Below, piece by piece: positions 23,301 to 34,390 of a DNA stretch of 64,000 nt; the first letter of the stretch is position 1; each line of letters opens with the position of its first letter. The position numbers and the translations under genes were made by a program. Source of the stretch: Eumeta japonica (taxonomy: Eukaryota; Arthropoda; Insecta; Lepidoptera; Psychidae); the NCBI GenBank assembly GCA_005406025.1, contig BGZK01001478.1, positions 80,923-144,922 of the forward strand. Direction: 5' to 3'. The notes below the pieces were generated by a model. That model had not been told where the DNA came from. It saw only the letters and a list, made by a program, of their open reading frames with translations, and did no database searches.

Positions 23301-24190
23301 TGTAATCTATGGGTAATCGAATTATAACAAAAGGGTGATTATTAATGTTGAACTGGAAATATGTGAGTCATACTGAATGTTTTGCACAACCCTCAATTAC
23401 AGCACTTTATAAGCGTAGTAATACATTTACTATCGTCTTTACATTATATAACAATTACTATCCGTAAAATACCAAATAGTTCTTATTCTCATATTTTGTG
23501 TCGGTAGCCCTATTTTTGTAGAGTTAGCACTAAATGCATTTAGACAATTACGTTATTTATGTGTCGTTAATGTATTATATTGCAATCTTTACAAAATCCG
23601 AGAATCAGCCCAAAATATCGTCGCATACATTATAAAATTTGATTTATCTCTTATTTTGTATTAAGCCAACATAAGATTATTACTTTTAAAATTGGCTTAT
23701 CTTAGCGATATTGAAGAACACTATTTCTTTCCTATTGTTCAAATGCTGTATAGGAAACAAATCGTGATTATGTGTAGTCATTATATTGAAATGAAACACT
23801 GTGATCTTAGATTAATTTAAAATAAACATAACGATAACACTAGTTTTTTGTTTTATTTTACATTTAAATTTCGCAATAAAATATGTACATATTGATTTTA
23901 GTATATGTTTGGGTATTCAAAGCAGAAAGCTATTTTAATATGAACGATCTGTATACCATAATGCAAAAGCTCCTCAAGAGTTTTGTTACTTTTAAATTTA
24001 TAATAATATAATCTTATGAGTTAAGATATTTGACAATTGCTTAATACTACGATAGCACTACGAATGGAGTACATATTTTCGTAGACTAAAAACTAAAGAG
24101 ATTTTTCGTAATAATTTTTTCGGTTAATTCTATTAACTTATTACTGGTCGTTTGTGTTTAACATTTTTTATTAATATTTATATAGCGGTA
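23301..24190. other. AT-rich intergenic stretch
   Basis: No gene, repeat family or structured element was recognised between the lipase 3' region and the BEL/Pao remnant. Confidence 0.4.
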
Positions 24191-24239
24191 CTGGGTTTAA
24201 TTAAGACATGTTCATAATGGTCATAATGATAAATGGCTG

Positions 24240-25235
24240 TTGCGATATTTCAAATCTTATTTCAAATTTAAACTTAGATCAGCTAATACTTCAGCGGGAT
24301 TTTTGGATAATAGCGGCGCGACGCGTCGTGCGAAGTATCCTATTTCGTTGCATTCTGTGTTGGTGATCGAAAGCGTCTCAACCTATAATGGGAGATTTGC
24401 CGAAAGATCGGGTTTCTGCGGTTAGCCTATTCGTTGTCGTGGGTGCAGATTTTATGGGTCCATTTCATATCAAAACTCACAATTTTCGGAATCCTAAAAT
24501 GTGAAAGGCTTTTTGTTTGCCTTACAACTAAAGCGGTTTATTTGGAGGTGGTGTCAGACCTCTCCACACCAGCGTTTCTGGACGCATTAAAGCGGTTTAC
24601 TCCGCGGCGAGGATTACCTACATTGATTCGTTCCGACTGCGGAACCAATTAAGTGGGCGCGGATAATCACTTGTGGGATCTATGTACTTACGGGAATACT
24701 GTAACGGTGTACTGTTATCGGTCACGAACTTTCGAAACCTAGATATTCTATCCATCTATGTGTTCTCATCGGGGCGGATTATTCGAAGCAGCAGTAAAAT
24801 CTGCCAAAAAACATCTATGATGGGTGATCTGGGAGGAGAAGCTCACCTTTGAAGAGCGCTCCATAGTTTTTTTGTAAAATTGAAGCGGTATTAAACTCGC
24901 GACCGTCATTTCCTTTTTTTGAATGACCCCAATGACTTAGCGACGTTGACGAATGGTCATTTTCAAATTAGCCAGTCACTAAATGCGGTTCCAGAATATT
25001 CATAATGTGATATGCAATCTAGCGGTTATCGCGGATTCAACGGTTTTAGCAGATGGTGCAAAATATTTGGAAGCGGGTACAATCCGAATATTTGCACACT
25101 TTGCAATAGTAATAAGTGGACGGATTTAGCGGAATCTCCTCAAGTTGGAGACCTAGTCTTAATTAAGCAGAACAACGCGGTGGCAACGCGGGCAGATTTT
25201 AAAATTATACCCTGAACGGGATGATGTTGTGCCTG
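24240..25235 (+). pseudogene. BEL/Pao LTR retrotransposon integrase remnant
   Basis: At about 24390-24650 a frame with one shift reads MGDLPKDRVSA, GADFMGPFHI, CLTTKAVYLEVVSDLST and RFTPRRGLPTLIRSDCGTN. This is the integrase core signature of BEL/Pao elements: the first catalytic Asp lies in the 'DFMGPF' block and the second in 'SDCGTN' (usually SDNGTNF). Further on (25012-25215) 'WTDLAESPQVGDLVLIKQNNA' is the C-terminal 'GDLVLI' module. Integrase catalyses insertion of retroelement cDNA into the genome. The copy is dead: frameshifts separate the segments, and the upstream gag, protease and reverse transcriptase regions are missing. Confidence 0.85.
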
Positions 25236-25323
25236 TAATAGATGTGTGGACACCTACCAGCGTTTTACATTGAGCGGTTACCAGCTTTTCACATATACCA
25301 GAACAGTAAGCAGTAACCTGCTT

Positions 25324-25337
25324 AGGGGGGGGGGGAA
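25324..25337 (+). other. Polypurine tract of the BEL/Pao remnant
   Basis: A run of about twelve G followed by AA lies between the integrase remnant and a TG-starting block. This is the expected position of the plus-strand priming tract directly before a 3' LTR. Confidence 0.6.
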
Positions 25338-25817
25338 TGCTTACGCCATTTTCCTCCCTTTAATATTATAGTTTGTCTCTCATAGAAAAAAGACAAATGA
25401 CTGTCATGGGGGCGGGAGGGAGATGAGCGGGAGACGTCAAACAGACTCGCTTGTCGGTTCGTCGGAGGTACTTCGCTCACGCGCAGACGTGTGAAATAAA
25501 ATAGAAAACGCGGGCTGGTGCGGGATTAACTCTGTTTTATATAGAAAACAATTCGCGAGAGTGGACACAATAAAAATAACATAACAGTGTCTCTAGACGA
25601 TCGCGGTCCCGAGCGCCTGGACACCTAGGACGCAGTGACGGCGAAATTCAGATGAGCCCCCGAACTGACTATTCCTCAGAGCTGTCGCGGCGCATGTACT
25701 CTATCTAGCATTTTTAGAGCCCATAAGGCCTAGTTCTCGACTACGCTGTCCGGTAAAGGTCATTCAGCCCTTTTCAATTGACTCGCCGGCTGTCCCAAGG
25801 GCAGTTCTTGGTTTACA
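25338..25817 (+). repeat. Probable 3' LTR of the BEL/Pao remnant (right boundary uncertain)
   Basis: It begins 'tgcttacgccatttt' directly after the polypurine tract and may end 'ttggtttaca' at 25817. It is more GC-rich than its surroundings and holds 'aaataaaatag' (possible polyadenylation signal) and 'gttttatatagaaaa' (TATA-like). No second LTR was found in the window, so the boundary rests on TG...CA and the tract only. Confidence 0.5.
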
Positions 25818-25829
25818 CGTTTTGTCAGG

Positions 25830-26565
25830 TAATGTTCGAGTTGATTTTTCATTTTCATAGGCGCTCTTGTGAAATCCGATTTTCCATTTTTCAATTCATC
25901 GATTGAAAGGTAATTTCTTGCACTAAATATTGGTTAAGGCGATATATTTAAGACTCTCGAAAATGTTATGATTATGGTGTTTTTATCACATATATTTTGC
26001 CTTTGTGGCCGATTGGTTTGACATTGTAGAACAATACAATACTCAAAAAGAGAAGTGCATATTTTGTGTTACTCATAACTCGTGTAACATACGATTTAAA
26101 AAAAAAATCTAATTCCAAATATTTTAATTTTTTTTTCCAAAATCAATAAAGAAGCACTACAGATACACATCGGAAACTTAAAAGAAGAAATGTCTATGTA
26201 TATTTAATCGGAGTTTAAAGTTTTTTGTAAAAAGTACTTTCACAAGGGAACACAAAAGTACTATTCAATATCCACCTAATTTTATGCTTTTTGTCAAAAT
26301 TTTAAATACATTATCCTTTTTCTAAAATTTGAGATTATGTAAGAAAGCCCTAAAAATATAGGACGAAAATGTGTGTTTTCTTATAACTTGAAATAAGTTA
26401 TTAAAATTTTTCAAATTTATCCCTTTCAATAACGCATCTTCTGTTATTATCATTCCTATACCCTTAATAGTTAAAGATGCTTGCTTGGCCTCTATCGCAC
26501 TTTTATTGAAAACCCTACTGAAAACAACGAAAATTCATTTTCAACGCTAAAACGCATTACGTACA
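25830..26565. other. AT-rich non-coding spacer
   Basis: No open frame of note, repeat or motif was recognised. Confidence 0.4.
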
Positions 26566-26569
26566 CGTA

Positions 26570-26945
26570 GAAAAACTCGAATTCGAATATCTGCCCGGAA
26601 CTATTCTTCTTTGAAATCGCATTCTTCCTTCTGAAGAATCCATAAATCCATTCTATTCAGAGATCCAAAAGGTTTTCTTTTCGGTGCGACAGCCGTTCTC
26701 TTCACGGATCCGGCGAATGTAAACATTCGATTTCTAATATCTCGCTCTCGGAAGTAATATAAGGGCTGTGAAGACGGGACTCGCGTGTTTCCATCCCCGG
26801 CCCCCGGCCCTCGCCAGATATCGGATCTCTTTGACAGAGGTTTCTGATCCCCGTCACGTAATTAGCTATTAATTTATCGTCGAAGGCGGGATAATTAATT
26901 CGCCATTTTAATTAATCGCTCAATAGCTACCATGTTGCCGGTTCG
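26570..26945. promoter_or_regulatory. Candidate conserved non-coding element with clustered TAATTA sites
   Basis: The block stands out by balanced composition without an open frame. Its distal part (26850-26925) has three TAATTA cores at 26859, 26892 and 26909, the second within 'ggcgggataattaattcgcc', whose ends are complementary. TAATTA is the core of Antp-class homeodomain binding sites. Dense sites in a non-coding, moderately GC-rich block are typical of developmental enhancers. This is an inference from sequence texture. Conservation was not tested. Confidence 0.35.
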
Positions 26946-28880
26946 TGTTATCTTACCTACCAAAAGTTCCCTTTCGTTTAGCAGTTACTGTGTTCGATTT
27001 TATCCGCGTGCAGGCCATTTATATGTCAAAAGTCATCTGCTTTGATATACGTGAATAAACTATCGAATGCCTTAATAAAGCATCAGTGATGCTATTTGTT
27101 TAGGAGGCGACAAAATAATACGAGACACGAGCATTTTTTGCTGCGACTGAGGTAGACTGCGCTGTTCTGGCACTTTCTACCAGTTAGATTCTGTGAGGGT
27201 TCTAATCTATTCTATGAAGAATATAACGAAAATTGAGGAAGTTTATAAATGTACGTTCTATTAGTGATAGACACTGATACATGCCATTTTTTTTTGAAAG
27301 AAATGTTTTCTTTGTGCTTACCTTATAGAATTTATCAATTGTAGCAACAGCAGAAACAATTGTAATGTACCGTAATGTTAAGTAAGTGCCGATGTATTTA
27401 CATATAGCAACGGGATGATACTTATTTCTATACTGGGTGTTGCAACTAAAAGGATTCTAACTTCAGTCTCAATGAGAGAGATATAATAGGTTTTTAAAGA
27501 GTTAACATATGCTACAATAAAAGGGATCAAGAGATTTAACCGTTAGAATTTTTCTCGTTTAATCGCCTTTTTACTTTTTATTAAATACACGCGTGGGTAG
27601 TCTATATATTATTTTTTTCTTTAAATTATTTTTTTATTAATTCTATGTCTATTTAAGAGTCCATCAAACTGATTTGTGTTTCAAGTTATTGTAAAATGTA
27701 TTTAATGAAGAACGTAGTTGAATTGTGCTCCAACAAATCATTATGTGAAATTTGTTGTTAGTTAAGATACCTTTACATAACTGCTAATGCAACATTTAGG
27801 GTTCTTTATCGTAAATAGTTAGTACTTGTTATCGTAAACAATGTTCTAGCACGTTTATTCCCTCCGTTTTTTGTCGATAGATCACGGTGGCTTTTATCGA
27901 TAAATGCCTCTGAATATTATATGTTGCACGTCACTGGTCCCATTTTAATTTTCTTTTGTCGACATTGATGCATTCCCTTCTTCTGCCCTCCCGAAACATT
28001 TGTTTATTAAATAAAGGTATATTAAATTATTGTATACAACTTCTCTTTGATGAGAACCTGTTTCAAAATGTGAAACTAGGAAGAAAAGCCAAATATTTAG
28101 GCCCCAATTAATCGGGAATGTCGAACTTTAATCGAAACTTGATTACTTAATAGTTCAATAACTTCAAGTGATTTTCGAATTTCTGAGAGCTTGAAGCTAT
28201 TCAAATTACTTAACTAGTTTAGATCGTAAACCCCCTAATTACGAAGTACAAGAATTTGCTGGAACATAATAGCCATCACTTACATTATATTGCAATGATA
28301 CAAAATGATTTACCCGTAGTTTTGAAATATTAAGAACAAAACCCGTCACGGACGTAAGTGTTTATAAACGAAAGAGAAATGCAACCATATAAAATTTAAC
28401 TCATAATTATTATTTATGGTTTTGTTATTACAAAATATATTATGTTATATTATCACGTCATACATGGCAGCAAATAACTTGTAACTTTAACTAATTAAAG
28501 GAAATGATCAGCGCAATAAGAACGCCGTGTATAAGCAATTTATTGTCAATATGAAGTAATGAATTTTTAAAGAAAAATATAGTTAATTAATCTGTCAGAG
28601 AGACTTATAACTCAAACAACAACCACTAAGTCAATGTGACTGTTAGTGATTACCTGGTTTTCTCTTTGACATCGATTTAAGTGAGAAATTATAGGATACG
28701 TTCGGTTTGATATCGTACTTATTTATAGCGAATTGCCTGCAATCGGCGCAATAAATCACAAAGCACAAATATTTTTCTACAAGCTTTTATGAGCTTACCG
28801 CCCTTGCGCCCGATGGGATTTCTGATTGATAACGACATCGAGGTTTTTCGCAATAGAATGTTATACTTTAGAAATGAAAT
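26946..28880. other. AT-rich non-coding stretch
   Basis: No gene or repeat family was recognised. Only short frames are present. Confidence 0.4.
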
Positions 28881-28890
28881 AATAATATAA

Positions 28891-28990
28891 ACTCTTACTT
28901 CTTACCCTAAGGGGTAGGCAGAGACTTTTCATATGGTTCTGTCTTTGTATAACTTTCTTGCTTCACCGACATCCATGCATGCAGATAAAA
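28891..28990 (+). repeat. Short lepidopteran-type retroposon fragment
   Basis: 'cttaccctaaggggtaggcagagac' followed by 'ttcttgcttcaccgacatcc' resembles a common lepidopteran interspersed sequence in which 'ggtaggcagagac' is the constant word. Only a fragment is present and the class is uncertain. Confidence 0.4.
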
Positions 28991-29267
28991 TTAAAATTTA
29001 TTTAAAATTTGGCCCTTTTATAATATTCAATCAATTTAGTCAAAATAGGATTTTCTAGAGCGACCTTAACAACTCTTCCATAACACACATTCGTTCTACA
29101 GATTAGTTTTATAAGTCTATTTTCCTTCAACCTTTCCAGAACTTTAAAAGTTATTATATGACATATTTTTAATTTTATTGAAATATTAAAATAATTATTA
29201 ACGATATAGCCAATTCAAATATTGAATTTTTTGGTTTTTAATATGTGTTTTTTATATCGGACGTTCA

Positions 29268-29556
29268 AAGACCAAACGAGCAAACGAGAAAGAGATTCAT
29301 AAGAGAGTAGATGGTCACCGCCGGTCATGGACGGTCGCAACCGCAGAAAGATTCATCAGCGCGTGGCGGCCTCGGGCAGTAATAGGATATCTGACGGGAA
29401 GGCGATTGATGGAAGAAGTGGGACGACGGAGAGAGAGTGAGCCACCGAAACTCTCACTTCCTGGACGGAATACAACAGTGGAAGCTCCCACTCAATAACG
29501 CTCGAACCGGCTCATTTTCGAACTGCAGCCAAGTTGGCCTCAGCACGGATCTACCG
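29268..29556 (-). repeat. Retroposon family A, reverse copy
   Basis: It has 'gatggtcaccgccggtcatgg', 'taggatatctgacggg', 'ctggacggaatacaacagtgg' and 'ctgcagccaagttggcctcag', in the order seen in the copies at 12540-12855 and 16446-16800. Overlapping frames on both strands are repeat-derived. Confidence 0.65.
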
Positions 29557-30070
29557 CAGGAAAATGTTTTATGCCTTGCAACTTTATGCCCTCTCTGGCA
29601 TACACTTACAAGGAAAAGTATGACCTTTGTACTCACATCTCAGTGTATGACATACGCCAGAAAAGCAGATGTGGCGCTTTAAGAAGTTCTTAGCTCTTTT
29701 GCACCATTAAAATGTACTAAAACAGTTTTTTTTAACAATCATTAACGTAAATGTTCACTTTGGTCGTTCGGTCATTTTGAATGATGTACTTTTTGTTCAT
29801 TTTTAATTACTTTTCATGAGTGTACTTAAATTTTTAAAAACATAACGTTTGAAAGCATAGCGGTAATTAATGTAAGGACATTTGAATTAAAAAAAGATTG
29901 GGTCTGCAGACCGGACAGAGCATATTAGCGTATTCATTTAAAAAAAATTGTTAGCTAATTTTAATTTGCGAGTTGCCGTAATACGATTCACTAACATTTA
30001 TAATAGAGGTAGAAAAATATCAAAAATACCTCTTTCAAAACAGAGTTTTACAACTTTTTACGTTCGTTAC

Positions 30071-30108
30071 GTCCGTTTGCATGTAAAACGTTTTACATGC
30101 AAACGGAC
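30071..30108. repeat. Perfect 38-bp palindrome with no loop
   Basis: 'gtccgtttgcatgtaaaac' is followed immediately by its exact reverse complement. The half-site contains 'tttgcatgtaaaa', close to an octamer (POU-type) motif, mirrored on the other half. It overlaps the end of an unrecognised 64-codon frame, which is therefore not credible as a gene. Confidence 0.95.
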
Positions 30109-30448
30109 CCACTTAAGCCTCCAAATTTTCTACGTAGATTAATCCATGCAAACACTTCAAAATGCAACTTGGATTTTTCGAAACTAGTACTAGTTTGTTA
30201 CTTTGAAAACCTGTTTTGTAGCATAAGGCCCTAAAAAATAAGCAAACGCAAGCGTATTTCAGTGTACAGCACCGCGGTGTGCGCCGTCTGCTGGGCGCTA
30301 TGCTACTTCCTATTTAAAGTCAATCGCTGTGTCACCTTAAGCTTTTTATAAATAAACTAGCCTACGAATCGTAGTACCCGAACTCTCACCCGCCATCCTT
30401 AGAATTTAGCGAATTTTTCGATAAGTTTCTTTAAGATCTATAATTAGA

Positions 30449-30613
30449 GTACAACGCACGAAATTGCCGTTCTGAATTGGCTGCGAATGATATACTGCGC
30501 AGGTATTAAGCTCCCCGCCCCTTCCTTCTTCTCCCCTGCACTTGTATTTTACGCCATTGCGACGTTTTCGTGACGAACTTCACAGCGGCAGAGTTTCGTA
30601 CGTTGTGCTGTAC
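30449..30613. mobile_element. Small MITE-like element, copy 1
   Basis: About 165 bp bounded by inverted termini 'gtacaacgcacgaaa' (left) and '...tttcgtacgttgtgctgtac' (right), with 'ctgccgct'-type subterminal complementarity. A second copy with the same left terminus, interior and part of the right end lies at 38733-38892. Non-coding; no clear target-site duplication. Confidence 0.6.
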
Positions 30614-30659
30614 ATAGTATATGAGTATTAATGTGATATATTTATTGTGGTTTTTTTCA

Positions 30660-30738
30660 GCGTAAGAAATTTAGACGTTCCAAGATCGTTTTTCTCCGAT
30701 TTGTTTCATCATACGTTAATAACGTGAATTTCTTACGC
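30660..30738. repeat. Hairpin with 'cgtaagaaatt' arms
   Basis: 'gcgtaagaaatt' at about 30660 is complementary to 'aatttcttacgc' at about 30728-30739, with further partial pairing (acgtt/aacgt) inside and an interior of about 45 nt. Confidence 0.6.
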
Positions 30739-30739
30739 T

Positions 30740-33100
30740 ACTTTATATAACAAAATGCATCATGTAATATTGTTTAAATCAGAAAAGTGGTTCGTATTAT
30801 TTTATAAAGTCACTTAAATCGGATAAAAAGACATAGACGGACAGACTAACAGAGAAACGTTGACTTTTATAACGTGCATATTGTGTATACATAGAAGTAT
30901 TATTACAACAAACAGCTCAGTAGCTTATGTGTGTCACTCACTATTCTCCCGTTTCTTTTAAGTTAAAATAATTAAATAATAAAGGAAAATGTTTTAGATG
31001 TAACTCCAATTGAATAATGCTTTCTAAGCTGAAATCAGTGGCAAGCGTTACGCAACTACCACAGAATATTGATAGGTATTTAGACGATGCAGATGCGTTA
31101 ATGTATTTGCATTCTGCTAACAAGAACAGTCGATAAGCTAACTGGCTATGTCACGATTCCATTAGCGGAATAGAAGTCGCTGGCTATTAGGTGATTTATA
31201 CCTGCGGCGGGCAAAGACGGACAAGTGTATTAAGATATTAAAAAAAAATTGGTTTATTTATAGAAAGGCAGGAATATGAAATTTTAAATAATAGTTAGTA
31301 AAGGAAAGAAATGAAATTGTAAAATTAAAGTAAAGAAAATTTGTTAACAAATAATATCTGTTAATAAAATAAATACAATATTCAAATATTTTTAAATCAG
31401 AACTCCGAAACTATGCAACATATTTATAACTTTTATTAATTTATTTGACGAACTTGCAAGATTTCCGCAAAAAAAAAAAATTGTAAAACCGTTGACCGTA
31501 TTGGCCATTCTTGCAACTTTTTACCAATTTGTATTCAAGTTCTTTAAAAATTACGTATAAATAAATTATTGAGTTTGAGCTAAAAAGATTGATTTTTGTG
31601 CTCTTTCATATTGCCCAAGTTCAAAAACATAATCTTAATACGTTTTCAGCTCTTCGTTTAAACGCCTACGTATTCATTAAAAAAAAAAAACGCTATTTTT
31701 TAATATTTAAAGTACTATATATTTCGAACGCGTTGTTTGATTTAAATTGACTTTATTGCATTCAACACAATTTTTTGACCTTCTTCGGACAACTTTCATT
31801 TCTGTAACATACTAAAACTATAACACACCTTTCGGTTTCCCATAATCAGGGAAAAATTAATAATTTTCCATACATGTACATATAATGAACCTACTGATGC
31901 AAAACAGGCTGTGTGTACTCACATATGACGAAAATACTTTTGGGTAAAAAGTGAAATGGAACGAAATAAAGACAGAAACATTTTCTCGATACAAATAGAA
32001 TACAGTAACGAAGTCGTTAAAGTTGACAGACATCTCTGAAGAAACCTCAATTACTTCGAATACGATAGAACTTCCTGCGTTTGAACGGGCGACGGAATTG
32101 AGGGATGTAGACCGCGACGAGAGAAAATTGTCATGTACAAAAGACTTGAAGTACGATTGTCACAATGCAATTTTTTAAGTTATTCCTAGATATTCCTATA
32201 TCGAAAAGTTCTCGTTTGAGCTTACTTATCCTAATTACCATTCTATCAAAGGTAAGTCTTAACATTTTGGTGTAGACACCAAATAGTACAAATAGAAGAT
32301 CGGTAAGATTTCTGGAGCAATCTAAGATACAAAAAGTTATGTTTCTATAAATCTATATACAATAATTGATCTTAAAGAAAAGTTGCTTTTATAGCACTTA
32401 TAACAAAGATTATGGAGAATTCTTTACCGTCTTTGAGGCGGTCGCAGCAAAAAATACGCATACATGTATATAAGGGTGGTCCTTATTTTGGATAATTTTT
32501 TCCATGATGGTCCCAAATCGGTTTCAAACATATAAAAAAAAATTCCTACCAAATTTCAGCTTTTAATATTAATCCGGCCCCCATTACAGTAAAAATTTTG
32601 AATGGAAATAACATGGGAAAAGTTCTGTTGTTTATTTGGAATTTTTTATCTTATTGACTAATGAACGAACTCTATTAACATAGAGGTATTCTTATAGGAA
32701 ATTTAACACTCTACAAAAAAGGTTTCTTATGCTTTTTTGCTGCTCTACTGATTCAAAAGTTATTCGAAGTCAAAATTATGGAGGTCAAAATTGAAGTAAA
32801 AGACAATTTCATGATTTTTTAGTAAGTTACGAAAAATCGTAAGAGACATACATAATTTTATAATTACAGACAGATACTTCAATTCTATTTATATTTGTAG
32901 AAAATAATTTTTTAAATGTAATTGCTCTGGTAATTTGTTCTATCAAGTAATATAGAGGTTTGTTGTAAATATTTCTTTTTTATGTACTTCTAGTTGATAC
33001 GACGAGATTCGATTAATGAAAAAATAACCAGTTAGATGTGAAGAGTATGAAAGAGATAGTTGCCATAATGTATTTTAATATTAAAGCCTTTATATTATAT
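30740..33100. other. AT-rich non-coding stretch
   Basis: No coding sequence or repeat family was recognised. A/T homopolymer runs and short frames only. Confidence 0.4.
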
Positions 33101-33102
33101 AT

Positions 33103-33165
33103 AAGAATAGCATCACTTATTATTATAGGTATTGTATACCTATAATAATAAGTGATGCTATTCTT
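33103..33165. repeat. Perfect inverted repeat (30-bp arms, 3-nt loop)
   Basis: Arms 33103-33132 and 33136-33165 are exact reverse complements around 'tgt'. The arm contains 'aagaatagcatcacttatta', so it is not simple sequence. Confidence 0.95.
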
Positions 33166-33551
33166 CATCAATGTTGGGTTGTCGTTAAAAAATATTTTTT
33201 TTTGCGACGCCCCCTAAAAAACTTCCTACCTGGGTCTATACAAAGCCCTAGAATCCCAGCGCTAATTGATTATCGTTAAAGAACAGTATCTAGATGACCG
33301 AGCTTTGCTTGATATTTTTTTTTTGGTAAATAGTGTTTTTTTGGAAAATGTGTTTTTAATACTTACGAATTATATACTGATGAAATATGAATAATACTTT
33401 TAGATCTTATCGCGTTTCTTTTTTCAAAGAGCTTTTAGGTATTTTTAAGTGAATACGTTAGTTAAAAAGACACTTGTTTTATCAATAACATAAGTAAACG
33501 ATTGATTTTGTTGGTCTAACTTCAAGCCAAACACTCAATGGCTTAATGTTG

Positions 33552-33635
33552 CTTGACAACGTCATCTGTTGTCAAGTAGCTTTAACGTTACTGTGTCAGT
33601 CCTCACTGACACAGTAACGTTAAAGCTACTTGACA
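33552..33635. repeat. Two overlapping hairpins, the larger with 31-bp perfect arms
   Basis: Arms 33570-33600 and 33605-33635 are exact reverse complements with the 4-nt loop 'cctc'. A second pair, 'cttgacaac' (33552-33560) and 'gttgtcaag' (33568-33576), overlaps the left arm, so the two stems are mutually exclusive. Confidence 0.95.
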
Positions 33636-33884
33636 GTTAGTTGCTCCCAACAATAGTTTTTATCACAAAAAAAGAAACTTTTTCTCACAAAAGAAGAAAC
33701 TTGAAAAAAAATTAAAAAACCTGAAAAAATTAATCATGTGGAACCAAACCGGGGCCTTCTGGATTCGGGACCGCCCAATTTCCCATCTGTGCTATTACAA
33801 TCTTGTCGATAATGGCTAAATTTGCCTTCGTTCTCTAATTAATTGCCTGAAAACACGAATAAAACGAAATATTCTAAAAATGAA

Positions 33885-34012
33885 ATCTAGCTAGATCGAT
33901 TTATCGCCCCCAAAACCCCCTGCATACTAAATTTCATGGAAATTGTTGTAACCGTTTCGGAGATTTTAATTATATATATACATACATACAAGAATTGCTA
34001 TTTATTATTTGG
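33885..34012 (+). repeat. Short interspersed repeat copy ('ctagatcgattta...acaagaattgct')
   Basis: The order 'ctagatcgatttatcgccccc', 'catactaaatttcatgga', 'ccgtttcggagatt', a TA-rich run and 'acaagaattgct' matches an interspersed repeat I recall from Lepidoptera. Non-coding. Class uncertain. Confidence 0.4.
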
Positions 34013-34279
34013 TATTAGATAACTAGTCTTGTTACGTCTAAATGATGCTTTTCTATTTCATTTACATATTCCTAACAATTTCATCTCACAAGAAGTTGAT
34101 TTATTCATCAGAATTTTATTGCCATCAATTACTGTTTTTAATTTCAGCAGCCAATATTTTATTCATAGTTTTTTGTTGTGTCAGATTTCAATCATCCCAC
34201 CGCTGAGGCACACACGCTGATCTGATCCACGCTGGATGAGGTCGGGAATGGGGGCTGCTAACGACCCTCGTCATCGATA

Positions 34280-34287
34280 AAAAGAGG

Positions 34288-34331
<44 letters not shown>

Positions 34332-34346
34332 GGAAAGAGAAAGAAA
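34280..34346. repeat. (GA)n microsatellite
   Basis: A GA dinucleotide tract with a few AAAG/GGGA interruptions, about 40 bp before the left end of the piggyBac element. Confidence 0.95.
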
Positions 34347-34390
34347 CATTTTGAATTACATACATATAAATTTTAATATATGAAGTTTAG

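Noticed and set aside
30258..30345. Acceptor-like 'gtatttcag' followed by an open, hydrophobic GC-rich stretch (YSTAVCAVCWALCYF)
   Set aside because: It lacks a downstream donor or a recognised protein, and it runs into AT-rich DNA after about 28 codons. Too weak for an exon call.
33103..33165. Rho-independent terminator
   Set aside because: The genome is eukaryotic, no gene precedes it and the stem is AT-rich with no special T-run.
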